64,000 bases of DNA from Chloroflexota bacterium (lineage in GTDB: Bacteria > Chloroflexota > Anaerolineae > Anaerolineales > Anaerolineaceae), in NCBI GenBank assembly GCA_004347695.1, contig SLTK01000007.1, positions 536,823-600,822 of the forward strand, given 5' to 3'. The notes beneath the pieces were generated by a model that saw only the letters and a program-made list of their open reading frames with translations, had not been told where the DNA came from and made no database searches. Below, in pieces: positions 27,524 through 36,334 of the stretch. Position 1 is the first letter of the stretch. Each line of letters opens with the position of its first letter. A program made the position numbers and the translations under genes.

Positions 27524-28909
27524 ATGACCGATAATATCGCAGAATTGGTGCGCAAAGCCCGCATCGCGCAGGAACAGATCGAATTCTGGTCGCAGGAGCG
27601 GGTAGATGAAATGGTCGCAGCGGTTGGCTGGCAGCTTTACCAGCGGCCGCATGCCGAAGCCTGCGCGGAATCAGCAGTACGCGAGACCGGCATGGGCGTG
27701 TACGCCGACAAGGTGCTCAAACACCAAAAGAAAACGCTTGGCACGCTTCGCGACCTGCACGGGTTGAAAACCACCGGGGTCATCGAAGAAGACCCGGCGC
27801 GCGGACTGCTAAAACTCGCCAAGCCGGCCGGCGTGATTGGCGTTCTCTCACCGGTAACCAATGCCTCATCCACTTTGGCGGTCAACGGTCTTCCTATCTT
27901 AAAAACGCGGAACGCAGTCATTTTTGCACCGCATCCCAAAGCCAAGGCTACGGCTGAGCTGACCTGCAATTTCATGCGCGCCGGTCTGGCGCAGGCAGGC
28001 GCCCCGCTCGACCTGGTACAAAACCTCACCGACCCCACGGTTGAACTGACCCAGGAATTAATGAAACATGTTGACCTGGTGGTAGCGACTGGCGGCAGCG
28101 CCATGGTCAAGGTGGCGTATTCCAGCGGTACGCCAGCTTATGGCGTTGGCGCCGGCAATTCAGTGGTGGTTGTCGATGAGACGGCTGACCTGGCAGATGC
28201 TGCCAACAAGATCCGCCTGGGGAAGATATTCGACAACGCCACATCCTGCTCTTCCGAAAATTCGGTGGTCATGCAACATTCGATCTACGACACGATGGTC
28301 GAGCGGTTTACCGAATATGGCGGATATCTGTGCAGTCCGGAGGAGAAGAAGCGATTACGCCAGGTGATGTGGCCGGATGGGGAGCACCTCAGGCGGGAGG
28401 TGGTGGGTCAGCCTGCGCTCAAAATCGCCGGCCTGGCTGGAATCCCGGCTCCGGCCGGCACTGCCTTTCTCATGGTGCAGGGCGAGGCAGTGGGGGCGGC
28501 TGATTTGTTCTCCGGAGAAAAGCTTTCCCCCGTGCTAACCCTCTGGCGTTACGGTGAATTCGAAGAAGCCATTGGTCTGGTGCGCGACATTACCCGCTAC
28601 AGCGGCTATGGTCACTCGTGCGGCATTCACACCACCAATCAGGCTCGTGTGCTTGAATTGGCCACCCGCGCGCGGGTCAGCCGCATGATGGTACGCCAAA
28701 CGCAGGTGTATGGCAACTCCGGCAACTATGATAATGGAATGCCGTTTGCGCTCACCCTGGGCTGCGGTACCTGGGGCGGCAACATCACCTCGGAAAATGT
28801 ACACTGGAAGCACTTTATCAATACTACCTGGGTATCCATGCCCATCCCGCCGGTTGTGCCAGATGAAAATGTCATCTTTGGTTCGCACTGGCAGAAGTTT
28901 GGCCAGTAG
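27524..28909 (+). CDS. CoA-acylating aldehyde dehydrogenase (acetaldehyde/sulfoacetaldehyde type)
   Basis: The 461-residue enzyme has the EutE/SauS-like acylating ALDH layout: PAGVIGVLSPVTNASST (NAD region), VDLVVATGGSAMVKVAYSSG and the catalytic cysteine in DNATSCSSENSVV (Cys242). The C-terminal segment is SENVHWKHFINTTWVSMPIP. These enzymes oxidise an aldehyde to its acyl-CoA or run in reverse during fermentation. The C-terminal segment recalls the sulfoacetaldehyde branch, but the substrate cannot be fixed and no sulfonate genes are adjacent. GGAG/GCAGGA precedes the ATG. The gene stands alone behind a repeat-marked promoter, suggesting regulated expression. Confidence 0.85.
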   Translation: MTDNIAELVRKARIAQEQIEFWSQERVDEMVAAVGWQLYQRPHAEACAESAVRETGMGVYADKVLKHQKKTLGTLRDLHGLKTTGVIEEDPARGLLKLAKPAGVIGVLSPVTNASSTLAVNGLPILKTRNAVIFAPHPKAKATAELTCNFMRAGLAQAGAPLDLVQNLTDPTVELTQELMKHVDLVVATGGSAMVKVAYSSGTPAYGVGAGNSVVVVDETADLADAANKIRLGKIFDNATSCSSENSVVMQHSIYDTMVERFTEYGGYLCSPEEKKRLRQVMWPDGEHLRREVVGQPALKIAGLAGIPAPAGTAFLMVQGEAVGAADLFSGEKLSPVLTLWRYGEFEEAIGLVRDITRYSGYGHSCGIHTTNQARVLELATRARVSRMMVRQTQVYGNSGNYDNGMPFALTLGCGTWGGNITSENVHWKHFINTTWVSMPIPPVVPDENVIFGSHWQKFGQ

Positions 28910-29108
28910 TGGCGGGCGCTCGGAATTTATCCGGCCTTTGCAGAGCCAGGGGAATGGGGTTGATAATTTTATTGTAAACAGGAGTTGATTAGATCATGTT
29001 ACAAGAACCACGGGGATTTATTCATGGTTGAAGAAATGTCCAAAGACCCGTGCCGCAACCAACCGGGAATCAAAAGGGCGCGTGATTTGCGTCCCATTAA
29101 CAGGCTCC

Positions 29109-30380
29109 TTATAGCTCCATCGCCCAGAAAGGCACCAACATTTCCTGCGAGCTGAGGCCGCCGTGTCTTCCGCGCAGAGGATTTTCTTTATTGGCCCACC
29201 ACAGGTATGCGTCGCCCTGTGGGATGAGCACCCAATCGCCCAGGCGTTCCGGCGTACACGCATAGGGTTGACCGGGGCCAAACAACCCCGCCGATAAAGC
29301 GTCTGCCGACGGTACGATCAAAAATTCATCAGGCCAGATCTTTTGAATAAATTCCCGGGCATGATCTGCACGTCCCGGACGTAGAAAGAAATACGGCAGG
29401 CGGTTTTCACCCGAAGGTGCCATAACCAGGTCGGCCAGCAAATCCGGATAACGTTGCAATTCAAAGCGCGGATTTAACGGGGTGGAAATTTGCCCATGGT
29501 CAGCCAGCATGACCAATAATGTATCACTCTGGGCGCGTTTTTGCAGCCGGGAGACAAAATTTTGCAGGGTGCGGCTGAAAGTCTCAAGCTCCAAAGCCAC
29601 GCGTTCATCCTGTGGACCAAATCGGTGAGACAGTTCGTCTACGTCGCTCCAATAAACGGTTGCATAGGTCGACTTTCCGCGCTGGCGTTGGAGCAAATGA
29701 TCCAGGGTGACCCACAGGTCGCTCAGGTTACGATAACCAACCACCTCCGCGCCTGTGAGCAGCATGGTTGAGAGACCTGAACGCGCAATGGCAGCCGGCT
29801 GCAGCGCAAATACGTCCACACCTCCCAGGGTTAAATGCTGCCCCAACCGTGGCGTCGGTAAGAAGTTGGCAGAGTCGAAACCGGCGCGTTGTAACCCACC
29901 CGCATCCCCATTAAAAGCTGCCGGCGAATGCAGAATCATATTGGCAATCAGGCTGTACTCCTTCAGCCACATCTCGTAACCCAGAATGCCATGCTCCGAT
30001 GGATTGGCGCCGGTCCACAAAGTAGTTAAAGCCGCAGCAGTGGTGGAAGGACTGACACTTGTCAGCGGCGCCAGCAGCGAATCAGGCAGCCAGAACTTCC
30101 AGGGTGTCTGCTCCCAAAAAGGCTCAAATAGATGCAAACCCAGCCCATCGACCAACACCACGATGACGTGCCGGTAACGCTTGCCAAGTGATTCAAGATA
30201 GACAGGCGCCAGCGGCGCTACGCTCAGGGTAGGCTGGCCAAGCCACTGGCAGATCGATGCCGGCAGGTTGGACAAAGAATAGCCGTCGTAAGCCGGGTAA
30301 ACGGCTGCCGGACCGGCGTTCAGCCCCGGCAGGCAGCGCGCCTGGAGCAACGGCAGCAGGGTCGAGCGGAGATCAGACAT
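29109..30380 (-). CDS. Alkaline-phosphatase-superfamily phosphodiesterase/nucleotide pyrophosphatase-like protein
   Basis: The 423-residue protein has the metal and nucleophile motifs of the type I phosphodiesterase/NPP family. They are VVLVDGLGLH (Asp78), SVSPSTTAAALTTLWTG (nucleophile Thr near 113-114), GILGYEMWLKE, YWSDVDELSHRFGP, MLADHGQIS and a final GRHGGLSSQEMLVP carrying the last His. No signal peptide is visible, so it is probably cytosolic. It would hydrolyse a phosphodiester or phosphonate; the substrate is unknown. It is a single minus-strand gene facing away from the GGDEF gene. Confidence 0.85.
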   Translation of the reverse strand: MSDLRSTLLPLLQARCLPGLNAGPAAVYPAYDGYSLSNLPASICQWLGQPTLSVAPLAPVYLESLGKRYRHVIVVLVDGLGLHLFEPFWEQTPWKFWLPDSLLAPLTSVSPSTTAAALTTLWTGANPSEHGILGYEMWLKEYSLIANMILHSPAAFNGDAGGLQRAGFDSANFLPTPRLGQHLTLGGVDVFALQPAAIARSGLSTMLLTGAEVVGYRNLSDLWVTLDHLLQRQRGKSTYATVYWSDVDELSHRFGPQDERVALELETFSRTLQNFVSRLQKRAQSDTLLVMLADHGQISTPLNPRFELQRYPDLLADLVMAPSGENRLPYFFLRPGRADHAREFIQKIWPDEFLIVPSADALSAGLFGPGQPYACTPERLGDWVLIPQGDAYLWWANKENPLRGRHGGLSSQEMLVPFWAMEL

Positions 30381-30487
30381 GCGAGTTCTTCATCCTGGGC
30401 ATGGCTATATCTTACTATAAGGTCGCTTACAGGGCCTGCCTGCTTTCCAGGCAAATCCATTTCGGTCTTGCATGATAAAATAAGTTT

Positions 30488-30540
30488 TTCGATAAACAAT
30501 TCTTTTTGATGAAGGTATTTTTTATCGAATCCAGTATAAT
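30488..30540 (+). promoter_or_regulatory. Inverted repeat and -10 element upstream of the GGDEF gene
   Basis: TTCGATAAA (30488-30496) and TTTATCGAA (30521-30529) form a perfect 9-bp inverted repeat with a 24-bp spacer. TATAAT follows at 30535-30540, with a leader of about 67 nt to the ATG. The repeat may be an operator or a hairpin. Confidence 0.45.
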
Positions 30541-30613
30541 CAGTATTACAAACACTGAGCTGCAACCAAAGTTCGATGCCAGGTTGTAGATTCTTGGTCG
30601 CGCAGGTTGAACT

Positions 30614-32518
30614 ATGCTGGAATGGGGGAAGGAAACTCATGCGGGCAGCTTAAACCAGATCCAGGCTGAGGCCTGGAAGAGTTTATTTAACACGCTGGAT
30701 TCAAATTCACAGGTGTTGATCCTTTTCGACCGCAGTCAAAGGGTGATCGCGTTTAATCAAGCGGCTGCGAAAATGGCGAAGTCATTAAGTGCGCGTTTTC
30801 CGGCCAAAGATGATCCGATCCAATCCATTTTTCCATCTAATTTGCATGAATTATTGGCAGAACCAATTCAGACGGCGCTGGACGGTCTTGATCTCAGTCT
30901 GGACTTAAACCTCGGCGCTCGCACATACACCCTGCTTTTCTCACCGCTGTACCCGCTCGAGGGAAAACCTGACATAATTCTCCTCAATATCGTCGAAACC
31001 CACGCCTCCAATTCAGATAAAGTGTTGGGCAGTGAACCGAATATACCGGTTGCGGAACGGGTTGCTGACCGCTCTGCGGAGTTAGAAGAGGCCAATCATA
31101 AGCTGCGAATGGATATCGAGCAGCTCTTATCATCTCAGGCTGCACTGCAAGCCAGCGAAACCTTTTTTCGTCAAAATTTCCTCAGCCTGCCAGATCCAAT
31201 TCTGATCTGGGAAAAAGATGACCAGGACGAGATCCGCCTGGCCGTTGCTAATCAGGCTGCCGCAGACCTCACCGGCAGCAGTATGGACGACCTTCATGGC
31301 TTACTCCTCGATGATTTTTATTCGCGTTCCCTGCATTTTATTGGACCGGTACACGCTGCGTTTTCCAACAGTGAAACGCGCCAATCGGAGTACCCGTTCA
31401 TTAGCCATTCATCGCCGGACCACAAGTGGGTATCCTGCGATTGCATTCACCTTTCAGATCGCTATGTGCTCAACATCTTGCGTGATATCAGCCAGCAAAA
31501 AGACCGGCAGCGCCTGGATGAAAATGACCGCAACCAGATCGAACTGCTGCGCCAGGCAATGACCGCCTTCACCTCTGTGTTGAACATGGACCAGGTGCTC
31601 GAAAATGTATTGAGTTACTTGAATAAACTAATTCCTTACGACCACGTGATCCTCTATCTGGTCGAGGAGAGCCGGTTGCACGTCCAGGCTTCCGGCGGCT
31701 TCTCAGAGGAAGACGACCCGCTCGATTCCAGTATCCCGGTTCGTAATCCGCAATTCGAGGCCATCAACCGCAACCGTCAGCCGTTATTTTTGCCCAACGC
31801 ACTGGAGTACCGCCCCTTTCTGACGCTTGGGCGGCTTAACTGCGGGCAAAGCTGGCTGGGCGTGCCGCTGATGGGCCGTGGTCAAATCCTTGGCTACATC
31901 AGTATCTACTCAGATGCGCCTGCGGTTTACGACAACGAGCATGCTCGCCTGGCTGAAATTTTCGCCAATGAAGCTTCCATTGCCATCGAAAACGCGCGCC
32001 TTTTCGAGCAGGTTCAACTGTTGGCAGTGACAGATGAATTGACCGGGTTTTACAACCGGCGTTATTTCTACGAACTGGTTGATATGGAACTGGCGCGTGC
32101 CCGGCGATATCACCACGCTGTTTCATTAATAATGATCGATATCGACCACTTCAAGACGGTCAATGACAGCTATGGGCATACTGTCGGCGATCTCATGCTC
32201 AAAGAAATGTGCGTGCTTATTCGAAAAGCGGTGCGCGAAAGCGACATTCTGGGACGGCATGGCGGCGAAGAATTTGTATTGCTTCTGCCAGAAACGGCGC
32301 TCAACAGGGCTATCGATGTTGCGGAACGGCTGCGCCGTCTGGTGGCAGACCATCATGTCACGGCCGGCGATCGGGATATAACCGTCACGGTTAGCGCTGG
32401 TGTGGCAACCCTTGGCGACCATTGCCGCTCCGCAGATGATCTTTTCCGCTGCGCGGATATGGCAATGTATCAGGCCAAACAATCGGGTCGCAACCAGGTT
32501 CATGCAGACCGGCATTAA
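30614..32518 (+). CDS. PAS-GAF-GGDEF diguanylate cyclase
   Basis: The 634-residue soluble protein has an N-terminal PAS-like region (about 20-130), a coiled-coil linker (about 145-178), a second PAS (about 180-295), a GAF domain (about 320-465) and a GGDEF domain (about 470-634). The active site is GGEEF at about 550-554, an accepted variant of GGDEF. RESD five residues before it forms the product-inhibition I-site. The NRRYFYELVDMEL and IDIDHFKTVNDSYGH motifs are intact, so it should make cyclic di-GMP. The sensory ligand is unknown. No EAL or HD-GYP partner lies in the window. Confidence 0.92.
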   Translation: MLEWGKETHAGSLNQIQAEAWKSLFNTLDSNSQVLILFDRSQRVIAFNQAAAKMAKSLSARFPAKDDPIQSIFPSNLHELLAEPIQTALDGLDLSLDLNLGARTYTLLFSPLYPLEGKPDIILLNIVETHASNSDKVLGSEPNIPVAERVADRSAELEEANHKLRMDIEQLLSSQAALQASETFFRQNFLSLPDPILIWEKDDQDEIRLAVANQAAADLTGSSMDDLHGLLLDDFYSRSLHFIGPVHAAFSNSETRQSEYPFISHSSPDHKWVSCDCIHLSDRYVLNILRDISQQKDRQRLDENDRNQIELLRQAMTAFTSVLNMDQVLENVLSYLNKLIPYDHVILYLVEESRLHVQASGGFSEEDDPLDSSIPVRNPQFEAINRNRQPLFLPNALEYRPFLTLGRLNCGQSWLGVPLMGRGQILGYISIYSDAPAVYDNEHARLAEIFANEASIAIENARLFEQVQLLAVTDELTGFYNRRYFYELVDMELARARRYHHAVSLIMIDIDHFKTVNDSYGHTVGDLMLKEMCVLIRKAVRESDILGRHGGEEFVLLLPETALNRAIDVAERLRRLVADHHVTAGDRDITVTVSAGVATLGDHCRSADDLFRCADMAMYQAKQSGRNQVHADRH

Positions 32519-32671
32519 CGCGATTACTCCTAAATCTGCCCCCAACTTTCGCATCATTGAACCCAATTCCGCCGGGTAAATATTCGTATTCGTGCCTTAC
32601 GCAACCTTCCCTGTTTTGTAGCGCTAAAAAGAGGAGTTCTGGAGCAACAGGTAGAATGATCTTAAAATCCC

Positions 32672-32680
32672 TGCTATAAT
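32672..32680 (+). promoter_or_regulatory. Extended -10 promoter of the phosphoribosyltransferase gene
   Basis: TGC directly before TATAAT (32675-32680) makes an extended -10. The -35 region is weak. Transcription from about 32687 would give a leader of some 187 nt, unusually long for this window. Confidence 0.6.
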
Positions 32681-32716
32681 TTTTAATTGGCTGCCAGACA
32701 GTTTTATTCAGCCGGA

Positions 32717-32828
32717 GTGACAAACTTGAACAGGGTGACAAGCATATGTCATGCTGCCCGCAGGGTGACAACGTTGTCCTCATTAGCAAAGTGTCCTGCG
32801 CAATGGATGATAAACTGTCAGGTGACAA
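32717..32828 (+). repeat. Cluster of four GTGACAA repeats and TGACA/TGTCA palindromes
   Basis: GTGACAA occurs at 32717, 32735, 32765 and 32822 in the same orientation. The second and third lie in identical 11-bp blocks 30 bp apart. Three are arms of inverted repeats: TGACA-N6-TGTCA (32737-32751), the 12-bp palindrome at 32767-32778 and TGTCA-GG-TGACA (32816-32827). The cluster lies inside the predicted leader, so it may act as operators or as an RNA structure. Confidence 0.7.
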
Positions 32829-32873
32829 GATTTTTATTCAGGGATTGAATATTAAATTCGAGGGCTTGGACTC

Positions 32874-33380
32874 ATGCGGCGTGAAGTATTAACCTGGAAC
32901 GATGTCGACCAATTGATTGATCATCTCATCCCGCAATTTGAGACCGAATTTGACGCCATGGTTATGATTACCCACGGGGGCATTGTTCCAGGGGGGCTAC
33001 TGGCGGATGCCCTCAAAATGAGTATCATTCTGACTGCCTCGGTGGATTTTCCGGCTGAATTGGAACAAGAGGCCGAAAAAGAAAAGACACGCTGGATGGC
33101 CTGGCCGAAATTCCTGCAATTTCCCGAAAGTGAATTGTTACGCGGGCGCCGTATTCTGATCGTCGATGATGTCTGGGGCTCCGGTCGAACGATTACGGCA
33201 GTCAAAAACCGCGTGACCGCGGCAGGCGGTCAGCCGAATACGTGCGTGCTGCATTTCAATCCGAATCGCAACTTATTTGGCTCGGTGCGCCCGGACTACT
33301 ACGCGGCCACAACCGATGCGCATATTGTTTATCCCTGGGAAATCTCGCGCGGCCCTTACCGCATGCTGCGTGATTTATAA
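32874..33380 (+). CDS. Phosphoribosyltransferase (xanthine/hypoxanthine type)
   Basis: The 168-residue type I PRTase has the PRPP-binding loop ILIVDDVWGSGRT at residues 94-106 and an N-terminal MVMITHGGIVPGGLLADAL fold. A hood segment DYYAATTDAHIVYPWE ending in WEISRGPYRML resembles the xanthine/guanine phosphoribosyltransferases of bacteria and archaea. It would salvage a purine base with PRPP. The gene is preceded by a long repeat-rich leader, so its expression may respond to a ligand or regulator. It ends at a strong terminator. The base specificity is not certain. Confidence 0.85.
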   Translation: MRREVLTWNDVDQLIDHLIPQFETEFDAMVMITHGGIVPGGLLADALKMSIILTASVDFPAELEQEAEKEKTRWMAWPKFLQFPESELLRGRRILIVDDVWGSGRTITAVKNRVTAAGGQPNTCVLHFNPNRNLFGSVRPDYYAATTDAHIVYPWEISRGPYRMLRDL

Positions 33381-33417
33381 AAAATACCAGCCGCCTTTGT
33401 CCGGCGGCTGGTATTTT
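33381..33417. terminator. Bidirectional rho-independent terminator
   Basis: A perfect 15-bp stem (33381-33395 with 33403-33417) closes a 7-nt loop and is followed by ATTTCTTTC on the plus strand. Its reverse is followed by TTTATAAAT. It separates the convergent phosphoribosyltransferase and DoxX genes and can serve both. Confidence 0.93.
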
Positions 33418-33437
33418 ATTTCTTTCGACTGAATGGA

Positions 33438-34019
33438 TTATTCAGTTTTTGGCTCGGCTTTAAAGGCTTTGCCAGGCTGCCAGGGTGTGCCGAGCACCGG
33501 CAGCAACCAACGATCAAGCCCGATCCAACCTGCATTTTTCCAGGCCAAAATGAGCAGAATCGAAAGGGTGAATAATACCGGGTTGATGGACGCAGTCCCG
33601 GCCATCATGAAATTCCAGTTCATGAAGCCGCCGGCAAAGGCAGCAACGCCGGTGAAGAACCCGAGAATCAGCGCTGCGCCGATGATGATTTCACCTGCCA
33701 CCACCAGCTTGGAAAACCAGGTATAAGCGCCGGCATCCAGCATGGATTGAATAAAGACCCGGTACCAGTCGAATGCAATTTGCGGCCGGGCTGGCGCTTC
33801 AGGGATGGCGGCTGCGCGCTCCCAGAAACCTTTGAGCGCTTCGCCGGTTTGTACCCAGGCCGGATTGGAAAGCTTGCCCCAGCCGGAGGTAATCCAGGTG
33901 TAACCGACGTACAGGCGAGCAATCAGCCACAACCAGGACCATTTTGGGCTGCCGAAAAGGCTGGTAGCAACGGGTGGATCAGAAAAATTTACAACCGTTG
34001 GACGGGATGGGGTAGTCAC
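33438..34019 (-). CDS. DoxX-family membrane protein
   Basis: The 193-residue protein starts with GTG (34017-34019) directly after AGGAGG with a 4-nt gap. It has four hydrophobic helices: WLWLIARLYVGYTWITSGWGKL, the KLVVAGEIIIGAALILGFF region, a central GGFMNWNFMMAG helix and PVLFTLSILLILAW. This is the DoxX/DoxD pattern with an extra hydrophilic loop. Family members associate with thiosulfate:quinone oxidoreductase or redox homeostasis. The function here is unknown. It is monocistronic, ending at the shared terminator. Confidence 0.85.
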   Translation of the reverse strand: MTTPSRPTVVNFSDPPVATSLFGSPKWSWLWLIARLYVGYTWITSGWGKLSNPAWVQTGEALKGFWERAAAIPEAPARPQIAFDWYRVFIQSMLDAGAYTWFSKLVVAGEIIIGAALILGFFTGVAAFAGGFMNWNFMMAGTASINPVLFTLSILLILAWKNAGWIGLDRWLLPVLGTPWQPGKAFKAEPKTE

Positions 34020-34158
34020 AAAACCTCCTACGAGAGAACCAGGGATAATAAATTGTGCCAGTGACGCACCGGAACTGCAAAAAAATGCGCCGGGAGTATC
34101 TCACCAGCACAGTCAATTATATCTATTTAGATTAGATTTGTATTAATAATGACGAGAC

Positions 34159-35196
34159 TCATTGGCCGTCTATCAAGGTTCGCAAATAGGCCTCCGTCAT
34201 GGTTTCCAGGTCAAATTGCGCTTCTGCCAGCGCCCTGGCGGCCAACCGATAGTGCTGCGGATTGGCCAGCAGCGGCAGGGAAGCCTGCGCCAGGGATTCG
34301 ATATCCGGTGTTTCCAGCTTCCACGGGTTGCTGCCATAAGCCACCACCCTGCCGGCATCGCCTTGCACCAGTTCCGCCAGCGAACCGCTGTCAAATCCGA
34401 CCACCGGCAGCCCGCATGCCAGCGCCTCGATCACGGAATTTGGGCAGGACGGGTTAATCTCCGCCGAATATTGCAAATGCGCCTGGCGGCTTATGACCGG
34501 GATTTGTTCGCGCGCAGTCACACCCAAATATTCGGCCCAGACCCCGGGCACCCGCCCATGAACCGAATCGCGCAGCGCTGGCAGCACGTCAGCCGCAATG
34601 ACCAGTTCCACGCGCTGCCCGGCTGCCTTTTCCAACGCCCGGGCGTAGCGGTGGGCATTCTCCAGCGCCGGGCCGTTATCCCAGTTCAGGTGACCTTCCA
34701 CCACCTGGACGCGGAAGTGATCCACGGGCCGCGTTTCGGGGCCTGCCGGCGAGTAGGCCTGCAAATCCACCGCATTGTGAATGACCGTGTATGGCGCTTT
34801 ATGCGAGCCGTACCAATTGTGCCACCAGTCGCGCGTGAAGTTGCTCTGGTACACCACCTGATCGGCGATGAACCGGCGCGTGTAGGCCAGCAGCAAATTG
34901 CCCATTTCGGCCCGCAGCCAGTACTTCACCCCCAGATGGCGCCGGCGGTGCACGTAGTTGATGCCATTCAAACGCTGGACGATGCGCACCCCGCGCCGTT
35001 TGGCAGCCAAAATTTCACCCAGGCGGCGCGTTCCGGCGATAATCAGGATTGCCCGGGTATCCGCCTGCGTCGGGTCATGATGCACCCGGTAGCCGCGGCG
35101 TTCCAGGGCTGCCTTGAGTTTCAGTTGAAATGAACCCGGACCCGCCACCCGGTTGATCACCGGCACCAATGCAATACTTCCCGAAATGGCTGCCAT
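34159..35196 (-). CDS. Family 4-like glycosyltransferase
   Basis: The 345-residue protein has the GT-B layout with the N-terminal VINRVAGPGSFQLKLKAALERRG and IVQRLNGINYVHRRR. The C-terminal half has SAEINPSCPNSVIEALACG followed by LPVVGFDSGSLAELV (the EX7E-type donor site). It follows the UDP-GlcNAc 2-epimerase gene with only 1 bp between stop and start. A transferase next to genes for UDP-ManNAc/UDP-ManNAcA is a good candidate to use that donor, but this is inferred from position only. Confidence 0.8.
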   Translation of the reverse strand: MAAISGSIALVPVINRVAGPGSFQLKLKAALERRGYRVHHDPTQADTRAILIIAGTRRLGEILAAKRRGVRIVQRLNGINYVHRRRHLGVKYWLRAEMGNLLLAYTRRFIADQVVYQSNFTRDWWHNWYGSHKAPYTVIHNAVDLQAYSPAGPETRPVDHFRVQVVEGHLNWDNGPALENAHRYARALEKAAGQRVELVIAADVLPALRDSVHGRVPGVWAEYLGVTAREQIPVISRQAHLQYSAEINPSCPNSVIEALACGLPVVGFDSGSLAELVQGDAGRVVAYGSNPWKLETPDIESLAQASLPLLANPQHYRLAARALAEAQFDLETMTEAYLRTLIDGQ

Positions 35197-35197
35197 T

Positions 35198-36334
35198 TTA
35201 TTGTTCGCGGAAGTCGAGCAAGGCCTTCACAATATGTTCAGCGGCATGTCCATCGCCAAAGGGATTGGCCGCGTGCGCCATTGCCTGGTAGGCCTGTTCG
35301 TCGTCCAGCAGGCGGGACGTTTCGGCCACGATGGTTCCGGTCTGCGTGCCGACCAGCTTCAAAACCCCCGCCTCGACCCCTTCCGGGCGCTCGGTGGTCT
35401 GGCGCATGACCAGCGCCGGCACGCCCAATCCGGTAGCTTCCTCCTGAATGCCGCCCGAATCGGTCAAAACCAGATAGGCGTTGCGCTCCAGATGGACCAG
35501 CGGCAGGTAATCCAAAGGCGGCAGCAGGGTGATGTTGGCCGCGCCGTCCAGCAGCCGGTAGACGGGCGCTTGAATGTTGGGATTGAGGTGCACGGGGTAA
35601 ACCAGGTGGACGCTGTCCGCATATTTTTCAGACAGAATCCGCAGGGCAGCGCAAATATCTTCGATGGGTTGGCCAAAATTCTCGCGGCGGTGAGCCGTGA
35701 CCAGGATCAGCTTGCGTCCGCCGGGATGGATGCCCTTTTCTGCCAGAAGCGCCTGGATTTCAGGGGGAGCAGGCCGTTTTGAGATCTCGTTCAGCGCGTC
35801 GATGACCGGGTTTCCCGTGACCGCGATGCGCCAGTCGGGTACGCCTTCGCGCAGCAGGTTTTGCCGGCTGTGTTCGGTTGGCGCCAGATGCAAATCGGCA
35901 GCCACGCTTGCCACGCGCCGGTTGAGTTCCTCGGGAAACGGCTGCCAGCGGTCTCCGGTGCGCAGGCCGGCTTCGACATGCCCGACGTGAATGCGATTGT
36001 AATAGCCCAGCAGGCTGGCTGCCATGACCGTGGTGGTATCCCCCTGAACCAGCATCCAATCCGGCTTTAGTTGGCGTAAAACCGGGTCCAGGTTTGCAAA
36101 AATATTCGCGGTGAGTTCAGCCAGATTTTGGTCCGGGCGCATCAAATTCAAATCCAGATCCGGGGTGATCTGGAACAGCCCCAGCACCTGATCGAGCATT
36201 TCGCGGTGCTGGGCGGTGACCACCACTTTGGATTCGATCTGCGGCTCGGCGGCCAGCGCCTTGACCACCGGCGCCATCTTGACCGCCTCGGGCCGGGTGC
36301 CAAAAATGGAAACTACCCGCAGCTTATGATGCAT
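35198..36334 (-). CDS. wecB: UDP-N-acetylglucosamine 2-epimerase (non-hydrolysing)
   Basis: The 378-residue GT-B-like epimerase starts at the ATG at 36332-36334, 11 bp inside the upstream stop. Diagnostic segments are VVSIFGTRPEAVKMAPVV, VTAQHREMLDQVL, VQGDTTTVMAASL, HVEAGLRTGDRWQPFPEE, LVTAHRRENFGQP and LTDSGGIQEEATGLGVPALVMR. It interconverts UDP-GlcNAc and UDP-ManNAc, supplying the dehydrogenase encoded upstream. Together with that gene it makes UDP-ManNAcA. Confidence 0.93.
   Translation of the reverse strand: MHHKLRVVSIFGTRPEAVKMAPVVKALAAEPQIESKVVVTAQHREMLDQVLGLFQITPDLDLNLMRPDQNLAELTANIFANLDPVLRQLKPDWMLVQGDTTTVMAASLLGYYNRIHVGHVEAGLRTGDRWQPFPEELNRRVASVAADLHLAPTEHSRQNLLREGVPDWRIAVTGNPVIDALNEISKRPAPPEIQALLAEKGIHPGGRKLILVTAHRRENFGQPIEDICAALRILSEKYADSVHLVYPVHLNPNIQAPVYRLLDGAANITLLPPLDYLPLVHLERNAYLVLTDSGGIQEEATGLGVPALVMRQTTERPEGVEAGVLKLVGTQTGTIVAETSRLLDDEQAYQAMAHAANPFGDGHAAEHIVKALLDFREQ

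Larger units (their letters stand above)
32519..32873 (+). other. 355-bp intergenic region with promoter and repeat-rich leader
   Basis: The first ~150 bp after the GGDEF gene show no recognisable element. From 32672 the region holds an extended -10 promoter, and from 32717 four GTGACAA repeats, all upstream of the phosphoribosyltransferase gene. No convincing small gene is seen. Confidence 0.6.

Noticed and set aside
27524-28909. Bacterial microcompartment locus because of the EutE-like aldehyde dehydrogenase
   Set aside because: No shell-protein or other eut/pdu-type gene is present, and no encapsulation peptide stands out.
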